18,475 nt of DNA from CAIOZW01 sp049317725 (GTDB taxonomy: Bacteria > Acidobacteriota > Blastocatellia > RBC074): contig JBMOHS010000074.1 of NCBI GenBank assembly GCA_049317725.1, positions 1 to 18,475 on the forward strand, given 5' to 3'. Numbering within the stretch: the first letter of the stretch is position 1; the number at the start of each line of letters is the position of its first letter. This document shows positions 6,453-14,479 of the stretch, piece after piece. The notes beneath the pieces are model-generated. The model was not told the origin of the DNA and searched no databases. It worked only from the letters and a program-made list of their open reading frames with translations. Position numbers and translations under genes: made by a program.

Positions 6453-8705
6453 TTAGTGGTTGAACATGAACTCTTTGCTGGTCAAGATTGCCCAGGCGAC
6501 ATCCTCGAGCGCTTGGCGTCGGTCCTCGCTCTCTGCCAGCGCCGCCACCATTCGACGCATCTCCTCCGGGCGCGGCTCCCGGGCCAGCGCGGCGAGGTAG
6601 AGGTGGCGCAGTGCCATCTCGTCGGCGATCCCGTGGCGCGTCAGCGAGTCGATGAGCCCTCCCGCGGCGCGCAGCTTCTGGTTGATCGTCTCCCCATTGA
6701 TGGCGTGCAGTGCCTGGGCGACCGAGGGCTCGGCTGTCCGCTCGCTGTCGACCGTGATCAGTCGGGGTGGCTTGCCGAAGACCGCCAGGAAGTAGGGGTT
6801 GTTCTTCGCATCTGGTACCTGCAGCGCCCGCGTGCCCGGGGCCACGTTCGGAAACGGGGTCGGCACACCCGTCACTTGCGCGACCGCATCGAGCAGGACT
6901 TCGGCTGGCAATCGTCGCAGCACGTAGCGCGAGTAGTAGCGCTCGTCGTCCCCATTCGTCTCGTTCGGAGTCGACGACCGCTGGTAGGCTGCCGAGTTCA
7001 TGATCGTCCGGATGAGACGCTTCGTGTCGAATCCGTGGTCGGTGAAGTCCTTGGTCAGCGCCGTCAGCAGCTCTTCGTTCGACGGAGGATTGGTCGCACG
7101 CATGTCGTCGACCGCCTCGACCAGTCCGCGCCCCATGAAGTTCTTCCAGACTCGATTGACAAAGGACCTGGCAAAGTAGGGATTCACCGGTGCCGTCAAC
7201 CACTTGGCCAGGTGCTCGCGCCGGTCGACCGGCGCGTCGAAGGGCAACGGCTCTCCATCGAGCGGTGCCGGGGGCAGTGGTTTGCCCAGTCGCGGATGGT
7301 TGATCTCGCCGAAGGGATTGGAGTAGACCTGCACGTCCCCATCCCGCTGCCCGTTCTTCATCCCGATCCGGGTGAAGAGGTTGGCCATCTGGTAATACTG
7401 CTTCTGCGTCCACTTCTCCAGCGGGTGGTTGTGGCAGCGCGCGCAGGTGATCGACATTCCCAGAAAGGCCATCGAGAAGTTCTCGGTCAGCTCGGTCGTC
7501 TCCTTGTGCAGCACATAATAGTTGGCTGCGCCATTCTCGAGCGTGTTCCCATTGGCGGTGACGATCTCCCGCACCATCTGGTCGTAGGGCTTGTTGGTTC
7601 GGACGCTCTCGCGAATCCAGTGGTGGAAGGACCACATGGCGTTCTCGCGCAGCAGACGGGAGGAGACGAGCAGCGTGTCGGCGTGGCGGTTGGTCCAGTA
7701 GTCGACAAACTCCGGCCGGGCCAGCAGCCGGTCGATCAGTGCGGCGCGTTTGCCCGGTGCGCCATCGGCGACGAACCTCGAGACCTCGGCGACGGTCGGC
7801 AGCGTTCCGGTCGCATCGAGAAAGGCCCGGCGGACGAACTCGGCGTCTCCGACCTGCGCCGAGGGGGCGATGCGCAGCTCCTGCAACCGCGCGATCACCA
7901 GCTCGTCGATGTAGTTGTGCCGGGGAGATCGCGCGAAGGCCTCTTCCGGAATGGCGTGTGGATGGGGATTCGTAACCCGCGCAAAGGCGACATTGCTCTG
8001 GTACCAGAGGCTGATCGCCGTCTCCCCCGCGCCCGTGCTCTTGATGGCTCCCTCGTCATCGACGGTCGCGACGCCCGCGTTGGCGCTGGCATACTTGACC
8101 CAGCGCGTCACCTCTTCGCGGCGGCCGTCGCTGTATCGCGCGATAACCTTCAACTTCGCCTCGGCGCCCGTCGCGAGGGTGAGCTGCCCCGGCGTGACTT
8201 CGAGCCCGATGATGCGCGCATCACTCTCCGTCGGGCCCGCCCCGCCCGCGGCGATCCACTCGCTGAGCACTTTGTACTCAAGCGAGCCGGCCTCGAGCCG
8301 CTCTCCGCCGCCGTGCCCGATCGTCATGGTCGGTTTGAGCAGGAGGAGGCTCCGTGTCGGATCCTGCAGGTTGATGCGCCGGCCGCTGGTCTGGCGGGTC
8401 ATGACATGGAAGTCGACCTCCGGGTCATAGCCGCGCAGGGTCAGCTTGAAGCCCCCTTTGCCAGCGAGGGCGCCGTGGCACGCACCCGAATTGCAGCCGA
8501 GTCGCGTCAGCACCGGGATGACGTGGTTGCGAAAGCTCCAGCCACCGACCGGTGTCGTCACCTCCGACGCCGGCTTCGTCGTGTCGAGCGAGACTGGTTC
8601 GACTGCCGCCTTTGCCTCTCGCTCCGCTGGTCGCCCCAGTGCGAGCCCCATCCCCACTCCCACTCCCGCCAGGAGCAGAACCCACCGCTTGCCTCGATCT
8701 CGCAT
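6453..8705 (-). CDS. DUF1549/DUF1553 protein with cytochrome c-like and Ig-like N-terminal domains
   Basis: 750 residues. A short N-terminal hydrophobic segment (about 8-24) is followed by a planctomycete-type cytochrome c domain (about 58-155) with CNSGACH at 71-77, a CX4CH heme-type motif. Next are a bacterial Ig-like domain (about 165-245, IARYSDGRREEVT), DUF1549 (about 265-470) with CARCHNHP at 421-428, a canonical CXXCH, and DUF1553 (about 500-735). The family is abundant in Planctomycetes and has no proven function; covalent heme and an envelope electron-transfer or glycan-linked role are inferences from the motifs. Two ATGs are adjacent; the second (8705) lies 5 nt from GGGGAGG at 8711-8717, better than 2 nt for the first. 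It follows the DUF1501 gene by 18 nt and precedes the WD40 gene by one nucleotide. Confidence 0.9.
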   Translation of the reverse strand: MRDRGKRWVLLLAGVGVGMGLALGRPAEREAKAAVEPVSLDTTKPASEVTTPVGGWSFRNHVIPVLTRLGCNSGACHGALAGKGGFKLTLRGYDPEVDFHVMTRQTSGRRINLQDPTRSLLLLKPTMTIGHGGGERLEAGSLEYKVLSEWIAAGGAGPTESDARIIGLEVTPGQLTLATGAEAKLKVIARYSDGRREEVTRWVKYASANAGVATVDDEGAIKSTGAGETAISLWYQSNVAFARVTNPHPHAIPEEAFARSPRHNYIDELVIARLQELRIAPSAQVGDAEFVRRAFLDATGTLPTVAEVSRFVADGAPGKRAALIDRLLARPEFVDYWTNRHADTLLVSSRLLRENAMWSFHHWIRESVRTNKPYDQMVREIVTANGNTLENGAANYYVLHKETTELTENFSMAFLGMSITCARCHNHPLEKWTQKQYYQMANLFTRIGMKNGQRDGDVQVYSNPFGEINHPRLGKPLPPAPLDGEPLPFDAPVDRREHLAKWLTAPVNPYFARSFVNRVWKNFMGRGLVEAVDDMRATNPPSNEELLTALTKDFTDHGFDTKRLIRTIMNSAAYQRSSTPNETNGDDERYYSRYVLRRLPAEVLLDAVAQVTGVPTPFPNVAPGTRALQVPDAKNNPYFLAVFGKPPRLITVDSERTAEPSVAQALHAINGETINQKLRAAGGLIDSLTRHGIADEMALRHLYLAALAREPRPEEMRRMVAALAESEDRRQALEDVAWAILTSKEFMFNH

Positions 8706-8723
8706 CATCGCCTCCCCACTGGT

Positions 8724-10109
8724 TCAGAACAGCTCGTGAATCGGATGATACCCGTGCTCGATGACACGGATCGGTCGCCCCTGCACACCCGTCAGCTCTG
8801 CGTCCGGCGCGATCCCCAGCGAATGGCAGATCGTCGCCGCCACCTCGGCCGGCGCGACCGGGCGATCCTTGGGGGCCCCGCCGATCTCATCCGACGAGCC
8901 AATCACCTGTCCGCCCTTGACGCCTCCACCCGCCATCAACATCGTCCAGCACTGCGGCCAGTGGTCTCGCCCTCCTGCTGGATTGATCTTCGGCGTCCGC
9001 CCAAACTCGCCGGTCGCCACCACCAGCGTGTCCTCAAGCAGTCCGCGCTGCGCCAGATCTGCCAGCAGCGAGCTGTACCCCTGGTCGAACATCGGCCCGA
9101 CCAGGTCGCGGTAGCAGGCGATCGGGCTGAACGGTGCCGATCCGTGGATGTCCCAGGTGATCTCGTTGAAGACCGTCTCGAACATGTTGATCGTTACGTA
9201 GCGAACTCCCCGCTCGATCATCCGCCGCGCCATGAGGCAGCTCATCCCGAAGCGGTTGCGTCCATAGAGGTCCTTCGTCGCCTCGTCTTCCCGTGTCAGG
9301 TCGAACGCTTCGCGCATCTCCGCCGAGGACATCAGCGAGTAGGCCTGCTGGAAGTTGTCGTCGAGCAGCCGCGCGTCTTGGCTTGCCTTGAATCCCGCTT
9401 CGAGTTCGCGCACCGACTGGTCGACCATCTCGCGCAACCGCCTTCGCCGGTCGGTCCGGATCGACGAGAGGTACTCTGGCGGCAGCATATCCGGGACCTT
9501 GAAGTTCGGTTGGGAGGGGTCCGCGTTGAGGATGAACGGGTCAAACTGTTTGCCGAGGAAGCCCGCCCCATGGCCGTGGGGCATGTTCCCGCCTGTTGCT
9601 CCAATCGGCTTGGGGAGCAGAACGTGCGGCGGCGCCTCGCCGCGTGGCCCCCGCATCTTCGCGAGGACGCTGCCTACACTCGGGTGCTCGATCCCCCCCT
9701 GGAAGAGCCGCCCCGTCTGCATCATCTGGTGGCCCGTGTCGTGCACCGCTGCCGCCGTATGGTAGCACGAACGGATCAGCGCGTACTTGTCCGCCTGCTT
9801 GGCCATGCGCGGGAAGATCTCGCTGATCTCGATGCCGGACACGTTGGTCTTGATCGGTCGGTACGGCCCGCGAATCTCTGCCGGCGCATTCGGCTTCATG
9901 TCCCAGAGATCCAGTTGGCTCGGTCCGCCTACCAGCATCAGAAAGATGCAATTCCGCTCTTTCGCTGGATCGATCGCGCCCGCGGCCCGCAGCCGGAACC
10001 GGTCGCTCAACCCCAGCCCGAGCATCCCCAGCGCGCCCGCGTGCAGAAAATCCCGCCGGCGCATCCCATCACAGAAACTTACACTCCGCTCCGCATCGAG
10101 TCGAATCAT
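8724..10109 (-). CDS. DUF1501 family protein with Tat-type signal, first gene of the operon
   Basis: 461 residues. A twin-arginine-like signal RRRDFLHAGALGMLGLGL near residues 17-34 predicts export of a folded protein, perhaps with bound metal. The DUF1501 body shows GGPSQLDLWDMKP (about 61-73), GHGAGFLG (about 179-186), EFGRTPKIN (about 368-376) and GRDHWP (about 380-385). DUF1501 is placed in the alkaline phosphatase superfamily with sulfatases, so these conserved acidic and histidine motifs may form a metal site; no substrate is established. The frame is open to 10181, but ATG at 10109 is preferred: it has AAGGGGAG at 10114-10121 and gives an N-terminus that leads quickly into the twin arginine. 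An ATG immediately before the arginines (residue 16) is possible but has no clear ribosome-binding site. The shared 49-bp upstream box lies 44 bp before the start. Confidence 0.92.
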   Translation of the reverse strand: MIRLDAERSVSFCDGMRRRDFLHAGALGMLGLGLSDRFRLRAAGAIDPAKERNCIFLMLVGGPSQLDLWDMKPNAPAEIRGPYRPIKTNVSGIEISEIFPRMAKQADKYALIRSCYHTAAAVHDTGHQMMQTGRLFQGGIEHPSVGSVLAKMRGPRGEAPPHVLLPKPIGATGGNMPHGHGAGFLGKQFDPFILNADPSQPNFKVPDMLPPEYLSSIRTDRRRRLREMVDQSVRELEAGFKASQDARLLDDNFQQAYSLMSSAEMREAFDLTREDEATKDLYGRNRFGMSCLMARRMIERGVRYVTINMFETVFNEITWDIHGSAPFSPIACYRDLVGPMFDQGYSSLLADLAQRGLLEDTLVVATGEFGRTPKINPAGGRDHWPQCWTMLMAGGGVKGGQVIGSSDEIGGAPKDRPVAPAEVAATICHSLGIAPDAELTGVQGRPIRVIEHGYHPIHELF

Positions 10110-10152
10110 GGTGCTCCCCTTCCTGTCGGTGGGTGTGGTAATCGAGATGCCG

Positions 10153-10201
10153 CGCAGTATACCAAATTTCGGACTTTTCAACAGTCTCCGCGGACATTCC
10201 G
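10153..10201 (-). promoter_or_regulatory. Shared promoter/operator box, copy A (DUF1501 operon)
   Basis: Matches 16197-16245 at 41 of 49 positions in the same orientation. On the minus strand it holds TGTTGAAA and, downstream, GAAATTTGGTATACT, whose TATACT (10161-10156) makes a good -10 hexamer. TTGAAA is 14 nt upstream of it and CTGTTG 17 nt upstream. A start about 7 nt below the -10 would give a leader near 40 nt. AAATTTGGTATAC resembles a half site of GntR/FadR-type operators. Confidence 0.65.
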
Positions 10202-10275
10202 GGAGATCCCGTCCGCTGGCGCGAAGCGCCGGGAGGCTGGCAAATGACGCAGCCGAGGCCCGCTAACTCACCAGC

Positions 10276-10866
10276 TCATTCCGTAGAAGTGGGCAGGTCA
10301 AGTGCAACTTTCAAATAGATCTGGTCAACCGCGAGCTGACCAGTGATAGACTCAAGAATGATCAATCCTGCCGGATCTTTGGTCTCGGTCAGGATCCAGC
10401 GATTGTCAGACTGGCGGCGATAGTGTTCGATATGGCACTTATTCTGAGCAATCAGGATAAACTCCTGCAGCGATTCCAGCCCGCGATACAACTCAAACTT
10501 GAGTCCCCGGTCATAGGCTTCGGTCGATTTTGAGAGCACTTCGATCAGAATGGTTGGATTGAGCAGGGTGTCATTGGCCTCGTCTTCAAAGCAGGGAGTT
10601 CCACAGACAACGATCACATCCGGATACGCGTAGAGCCGCTGTGGAGAGACCTTCACCCTCATATCGCTGGCATACACCTCGCATTGACGATGGCGGAGTT
10701 GCTCGCTGAGTGTCGCGGCGACATTGACGGTAATCAGGTTATGGTGACGGCTGGCCCCGGTCATCGCCCGTACCTCGCCATCCAGAAATTCGTGCCTCAA
10801 CTCGGATTGGCGATCCAGTTGCAGGTACTCGGCTTGGGTTCGTCTACTGATTGGTCTGGTCGACAT
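10276..10866 (-). CDS. Uma2 family (DUF820) putative endonuclease
   Basis: A 196-residue protein of the Uma2 family, predicted PD-(D/E)XK nucleases that are expanded in cyanobacteria, Chloroflexi and some Acidobacteriota. Typical elements: an N-terminal Y-L-x-L-D segment, HEFLDGEVRAMTGAS near 25-40, the active-site Asp in YPDVIVV (about 80-86), Glu in ILIEVLSKST (about 105-115), and Lys in DRGLKFELYR (about 118-128). Start: ATG at 10866 (MSTRPISRRT) with GGGAG six bases upstream; ATGs at 10872 and 10911 are less well placed. Composition is near 50% GC, lower than its neighbours. It lies between two units sharing a promoter box and is probably an independent insertion, not part of their function. 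Its biological role, like that of most Uma2 proteins, is unproven. Confidence 0.88.
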   Translation of the reverse strand: MSTRPISRRTQAEYLQLDRQSELRHEFLDGEVRAMTGASRHHNLITVNVAATLSEQLRHRQCEVYASDMRVKVSPQRLYAYPDVIVVCGTPCFEDEANDTLLNPTILIEVLSKSTEAYDRGLKFELYRGLESLQEFILIAQNKCHIEHYRRQSDNRWILTETKDPAGLIILESITGQLAVDQIYLKVALDLPTSTE

Positions 10867-10950
10867 GGCCATCTCCCAAAAAAACGAATCTGAACAATTC
10901 GAAGCTACCATGCCCTGATGGCGGAATCCATTGCTTCACCGGAAGGCTGC

Positions 10951-11000
10951 AAAACAAGAACGGGACCGCCGACCGTTGTCACAGCCGGTGGTCCCGTTCT
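10951..11000 (-). terminator. Intrinsic terminator of the TonB-dependent receptor gene
   Basis: AGAACGGGACC (10957-10967) pairs with GGTCCCGTTCT (10990-11000); four more pairs, one of them G-T, extend the stem to about 15 bp with a ~14-nt loop. On the minus strand it is followed by TTGTTTT and begins 17 bp after the receptor stop codon. Confidence 0.7.
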
Positions 11001-11017
11001 GGAAGGAGATCAGATGA

Positions 11018-14000
11018 TCAGAAGGTCAGCTTGAGGGCAAAGCGGATCTGCCGTTCGGTCGCCTGCGCGGACGTGATCTCGCTGAAGCCGTTGTTGTTGA
11101 TGATCGAGCCGTCCGCACGGCGCGTCGGCGAGGAGGCGTTCGCACCGGGGTTGTTGAAGGCCGGTGTATTGGTCAGGTTGAAGACCTCGGTCCGGAACTG
11201 GAGCAGGAATCGCTCGGTGATCTTGAAGTTCCGGAAGAGGCTCGCGTCGAAGTTGAAGACCCCGGGGCCACGCATGCTGTTGCGGCCGACTGTTCCATAG
11301 CGGACTGCCGTCACCGGAGCGAAGGCGAGGGGGTCAAACCACGAAGCTCCCCGACCAATCCCCCCGAGGATGCCCACACTGGACTTGACGAGGTCCGCCG
11401 TCTGGGTATTGCCCGGCGCGTTGAGCGAAGCGCCCGCCGACGTAACGGTGAAGGGCGTGCCGCTCATCTGCGTCATGATCCCGTTGACCTGCCATCCGCC
11501 GGCAAACCAGGAGGCAGGCCCGCTTGTCGCCCAGCGTTTCCCGGCGCCGAAGGGCAGTTCATAGACGCCAAAGAGCTGAAGGTTATGGGTCCGGTCGAAG
11601 CTGGCTAGTGCACGATTCCGGGCCCATTGTGAGACCGAGTGGAAGGTCAGCCCAGAGTCGCTGTTGTCGGCATAGCCCATCGCCTTCGAGTAGGTGTAGG
11701 TCAGTCCAACCTGGGCTGCCGGGTTGAGCCGTCGATTGACTTGGGCCTGGAATCCGTCATAACTCGCCGTATTGAACGGGACGAGCATGTTGATGTTGGC
11801 AATCCGTCCGAAACGGGCGAGGGCACGCCCTGGGTTGCCAAGCCCAACCTCCCCCGCGTTGATGTTGACATTGGCGGTCTGCCGGATCGCCCGCGTATTG
11901 ACGTAGGCCCCTTGGACAGTAAAGCCCCAACCGATATCCCGCTGCAGTGTCAGGTTGAGCGACTGGATGTAGCCCCGGTTGAAGGTCTGTGGAAAGGTCT
12001 GTGTGCCGATTGTGGTCGGGAGCGCGACCGACCCGGACGAGATATCGGGCGAGACAATCGCCGGCAGCCCCGTGCTGAGCCGACCTGCTGATTGGAACGA
12101 AGTCGCACCGGAGAGCTGCAGCGAGATCGTTGCCGGATAGGCGTCACGCATGTTGCGGAACGAGTTGGGATCGACGCTGATGCCGTATCCCAGCCGCACA
12201 ACCGTCTTCTCCGTCGCCCGCCAAGCAATCCCGAGACGCGGCGCAAACTGGCCCAACCCAACGTCGACGCCGGTATCCTCCGGCGTGCTGCCGAGGCCGC
12301 CGATCAGGACGCGGTCGCTGACCGGATCGTAGCGCTCGGCCCCGCGGTGATCGCGCGTCGCGAACGGATAGCGCTCGAAGCGGGTGCCGTAGTTGATGGT
12401 CAGCGTTCGTGTCACCTGCCACTGGTCACGGGCATAGATCCCCCAGCCCGGCATGCGCACCGCGGCGGGGTTGATGTTCTGCAGGTCCTTGCCCATCGAT
12501 TGTGGCAGGCCGAGCAGGAAGTCCGCCCAACCGTTGTAGAGTGTCGGCGCCGGCCCCCCATTGAGCGAGGTCAGGCCACCGCTGAAGTTGAACCCACCAC
12601 GCGGGCCGAACGCTGCTTGCGGCTGGAAGTGGTTGATCGTGTAGTAGGTGTACTCCCCACCAAAGCGCAGATTATGGGCACCACGGCTCCAACTGAGATT
12701 GCCGGCGGCGACATACTGGTTGTCACGGAAGAGGAACGGATTGGAGACATTCGGATTGCCGATCGAGGAGAAGCCGCTGATCGCGAACCGCGGGTAGCCA
12801 CCCTGCAGCCGATCTGGCCCATTCGTTCCCGGAATGCCGAGATCCAGTCCGTGATTCTTGTCGATATCGACATTCTGTGCGCCTAAGCGTTGGCGGGTGA
12901 ACCCGATGTTACCATCGAGCAGCAGCGACGGACTCAGGGTGTAGGTTCCGCCGACTGCCGTGCTCTGGACGCGTCCCGGGGCGTTGCCGGGCTGGCCACC
13001 GGCGAGGGCATCTCCGCCGGCCGGACCCAGCGAAGGAGGATCGAAGATCTGGCTCGGTGAGATCGAGTAGCGCACGAAGAGCGTCGATTTGTCGCTCGGA
13101 ATGAAGTTGACCTTGAAGTCGTAGTTGTCGCGGTTGAACTCATAGGTCCCGCTGGCGAAGTAGTTGTTGGCCGGAGTGGCCGAGACGAGATTGGGAGCGG
13201 GGATCAGCGCCATCAGCTTCTGCACGATCGGATCGATCCGGTTGGTTGGAATCCGGTCCCCTGGGAAGAGCGTCCGACCGGTTCCATTCGCCGCCCCCGT
13301 CGCCGGATCGTAGATTCTCGCGCCAGTCCCGCTGAAATCCCCTTGGCGCAGCGCCGCCGTCGGCAGGGTCCGGAAGGCCGAGGCGTTCTGACGCCGCACG
13401 GTCCGCTCCCACGAGCCGAAGAAGAAGAGACGATTCTTGATCACCGGGCCGCCAAACGTCCCCCCAAACTGGTTGAAGATGTTCTTCGGCAGGGTGCCCG
13501 GCTGATAGTAGAAGAAGTTCCGTGCCCGCATCCGGCTGTTGGTGTGGAACTCGTGGAGGCTGCCGTGAAATTCATTGGTCCCGGACTTGATCTGGACGTT
13601 GACCGCGGCCCCACCGGCCATCCCCTGTTCGGCGTCAAAACTGTTGGTGACGATGTTGACCGTCTCGACCGCGTCCTGGGGCGGAACGTAGGCGACGATG
13701 TGCGGCAGCCAGGGATAGCTCACCGTCGCGCCATCGAGCCGCGTATTGTTGTTGGAAAAAGACGCCCCGTTGAAGTTGGTGACGAGGGCACGCTGCGGGT
13801 TGCCGGCGTCGGAGTGGGCATCGGCCGGCGCCGAGGCACCTGGAATCAGCTTGTAGAGCTGCTGGAAGTTGCGGCCGGCACCGATCGGCAGGTTGCTGAT
13901 CTGGGCCTTGTCGATCTGGTTGCTGACGTCGGCACGATCCGTCTGCAGAATGGGCGCGGCGGCGGTGATCGTCACACTCTCGGTCGCGCCTCCCGCCTCG

Positions 14001-14347
14001 AGCTGAATCTCCTCCCGAACGATCGAGTTGAGGCCGACAGTGACCCCGGACTTGGTATAGGACTTGAATCCACCCTGGGTGACCTGGAGGTCATAGGTGC
14101 CGACTTGGAGGTCGCGAAAGGCGAACGATCCGGACTCGTCCGTGACCGTCTCGCGCGACTGGGCAGTCGCCTTGTTGGTGACCGTGACCTTGGCCCCGGG
14201 AAGAATCGCTTCGGCCGAGTCGGCGACTCGCCCCAGCAGCGCGCCGTAGAGGACTTGGGCGTTGATCATTGGGGGGATTGACAGTGCCAGACCAAGCACT
14301 GCCATCGTCAAGAAGGCCGCTAAACGGCTGAGATGGCTTCTGTTCAT
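11018..14347 (-). CDS. Oar-like TonB-dependent receptor with carboxypeptidase-regulatory-like N-terminal domain
   Basis: 1109 residues. A signal peptide (about 1-30, ending INAQ) is followed by a carboxypeptidase regulatory-like domain (about 33-113: GRVADSAEAILPGAKVTVTN, then SGSFAFRDLQVGTYDLQV), a plug-like region (about 115-250, with SNLPIGAGRNFQQLYKLIPG) and a long beta-barrel. The last residues are FALKLTF, an outer-membrane beta-signal ending in Phe. This architecture and size are typical of the very large Acidobacteriota receptor family, thought to import oligosaccharides or other bulky substrates through the outer membrane using TonB energy. No SusD-like lipoprotein gene is present. 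ATG at 14347 is preceded by AGGGAGAG and a short spacer. It lies 132 nt after the sulfatase stop with no obvious promoter of its own, so co-transcription with the sulfatase is likely. The substrate is unknown; a sulfated glycan is inferred from the neighbour only. Confidence 0.93.
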   Translation of the reverse strand: MNRSHLSRLAAFLTMAVLGLALSIPPMINAQVLYGALLGRVADSAEAILPGAKVTVTNKATAQSRETVTDESGSFAFRDLQVGTYDLQVTQGGFKSYTKSGVTVGLNSIVREEIQLEAGGATESVTITAAAPILQTDRADVSNQIDKAQISNLPIGAGRNFQQLYKLIPGASAPADAHSDAGNPQRALVTNFNGASFSNNNTRLDGATVSYPWLPHIVAYVPPQDAVETVNIVTNSFDAEQGMAGGAAVNVQIKSGTNEFHGSLHEFHTNSRMRARNFFYYQPGTLPKNIFNQFGGTFGGPVIKNRLFFFGSWERTVRRQNASAFRTLPTAALRQGDFSGTGARIYDPATGAANGTGRTLFPGDRIPTNRIDPIVQKLMALIPAPNLVSATPANNYFASGTYEFNRDNYDFKVNFIPSDKSTLFVRYSISPSQIFDPPSLGPAGGDALAGGQPGNAPGRVQSTAVGGTYTLSPSLLLDGNIGFTRQRLGAQNVDIDKNHGLDLGIPGTNGPDRLQGGYPRFAISGFSSIGNPNVSNPFLFRDNQYVAAGNLSWSRGAHNLRFGGEYTYYTINHFQPQAAFGPRGGFNFSGGLTSLNGGPAPTLYNGWADFLLGLPQSMGKDLQNINPAAVRMPGWGIYARDQWQVTRTLTINYGTRFERYPFATRDHRGAERYDPVSDRVLIGGLGSTPEDTGVDVGLGQFAPRLGIAWRATEKTVVRLGYGISVDPNSFRNMRDAYPATISLQLSGATSFQSAGRLSTGLPAIVSPDISSGSVALPTTIGTQTFPQTFNRGYIQSLNLTLQRDIGWGFTVQGAYVNTRAIRQTANVNINAGEVGLGNPGRALARFGRIANINMLVPFNTASYDGFQAQVNRRLNPAAQVGLTYTYSKAMGYADNSDSGLTFHSVSQWARNRALASFDRTHNLQLFGVYELPFGAGKRWATSGPASWFAGGWQVNGIMTQMSGTPFTVTSAGASLNAPGNTQTADLVKSSVGILGGIGRGASWFDPLAFAPVTAVRYGTVGRNSMRGPGVFNFDASLFRNFKITERFLLQFRTEVFNLTNTPAFNNPGANASSPTRRADGSIINNNGFSEITSAQATERQIRFALKLTF

Positions 14348-14479
14348 GGTGCTCTCCCTGTTGGAATACGGGTGAAGGGTTGATGGGGGAGGGGCACGTT
14401 GGCCCCCCGGTTTACCGGCAGCTCGATGACCGCGACTGCCTCTCGCAACGAGTTGTCGACCTCGCTCTCTTCCTGCCGA

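Noticed and set aside
4901..6463. 520-codon plus-strand open frame across the WD40 and PPC genes
   Set aside because: Antisense shadow of the repeated WD40 codons; periodic sequence mirrors the WD40 repeats.
10218..10230. GGCGC-GAA-GCGCC hairpin after Uma2 as a terminator
   Set aside because: The stem is only 5 bp and no T run follows on the minus strand.
6099..10247. 1382-codon open frame on the plus strand opposite the DUF1549/DUF1553 and DUF1501 genes
   Set aside because: It is antisense to well-recognised protein families. Its translation is Arg/Pro/His/Val-rich with no domain, as expected from the complement of high-GC3 genes. It also crosses several gene boundaries without regard to them.
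14348..14479. Separate promoter for the TonB-dependent receptor
   Set aside because: The 132-bp gap lacks the shared box and any convincing -35/-10 pair; it holds only small GC-rich inverted repeats.
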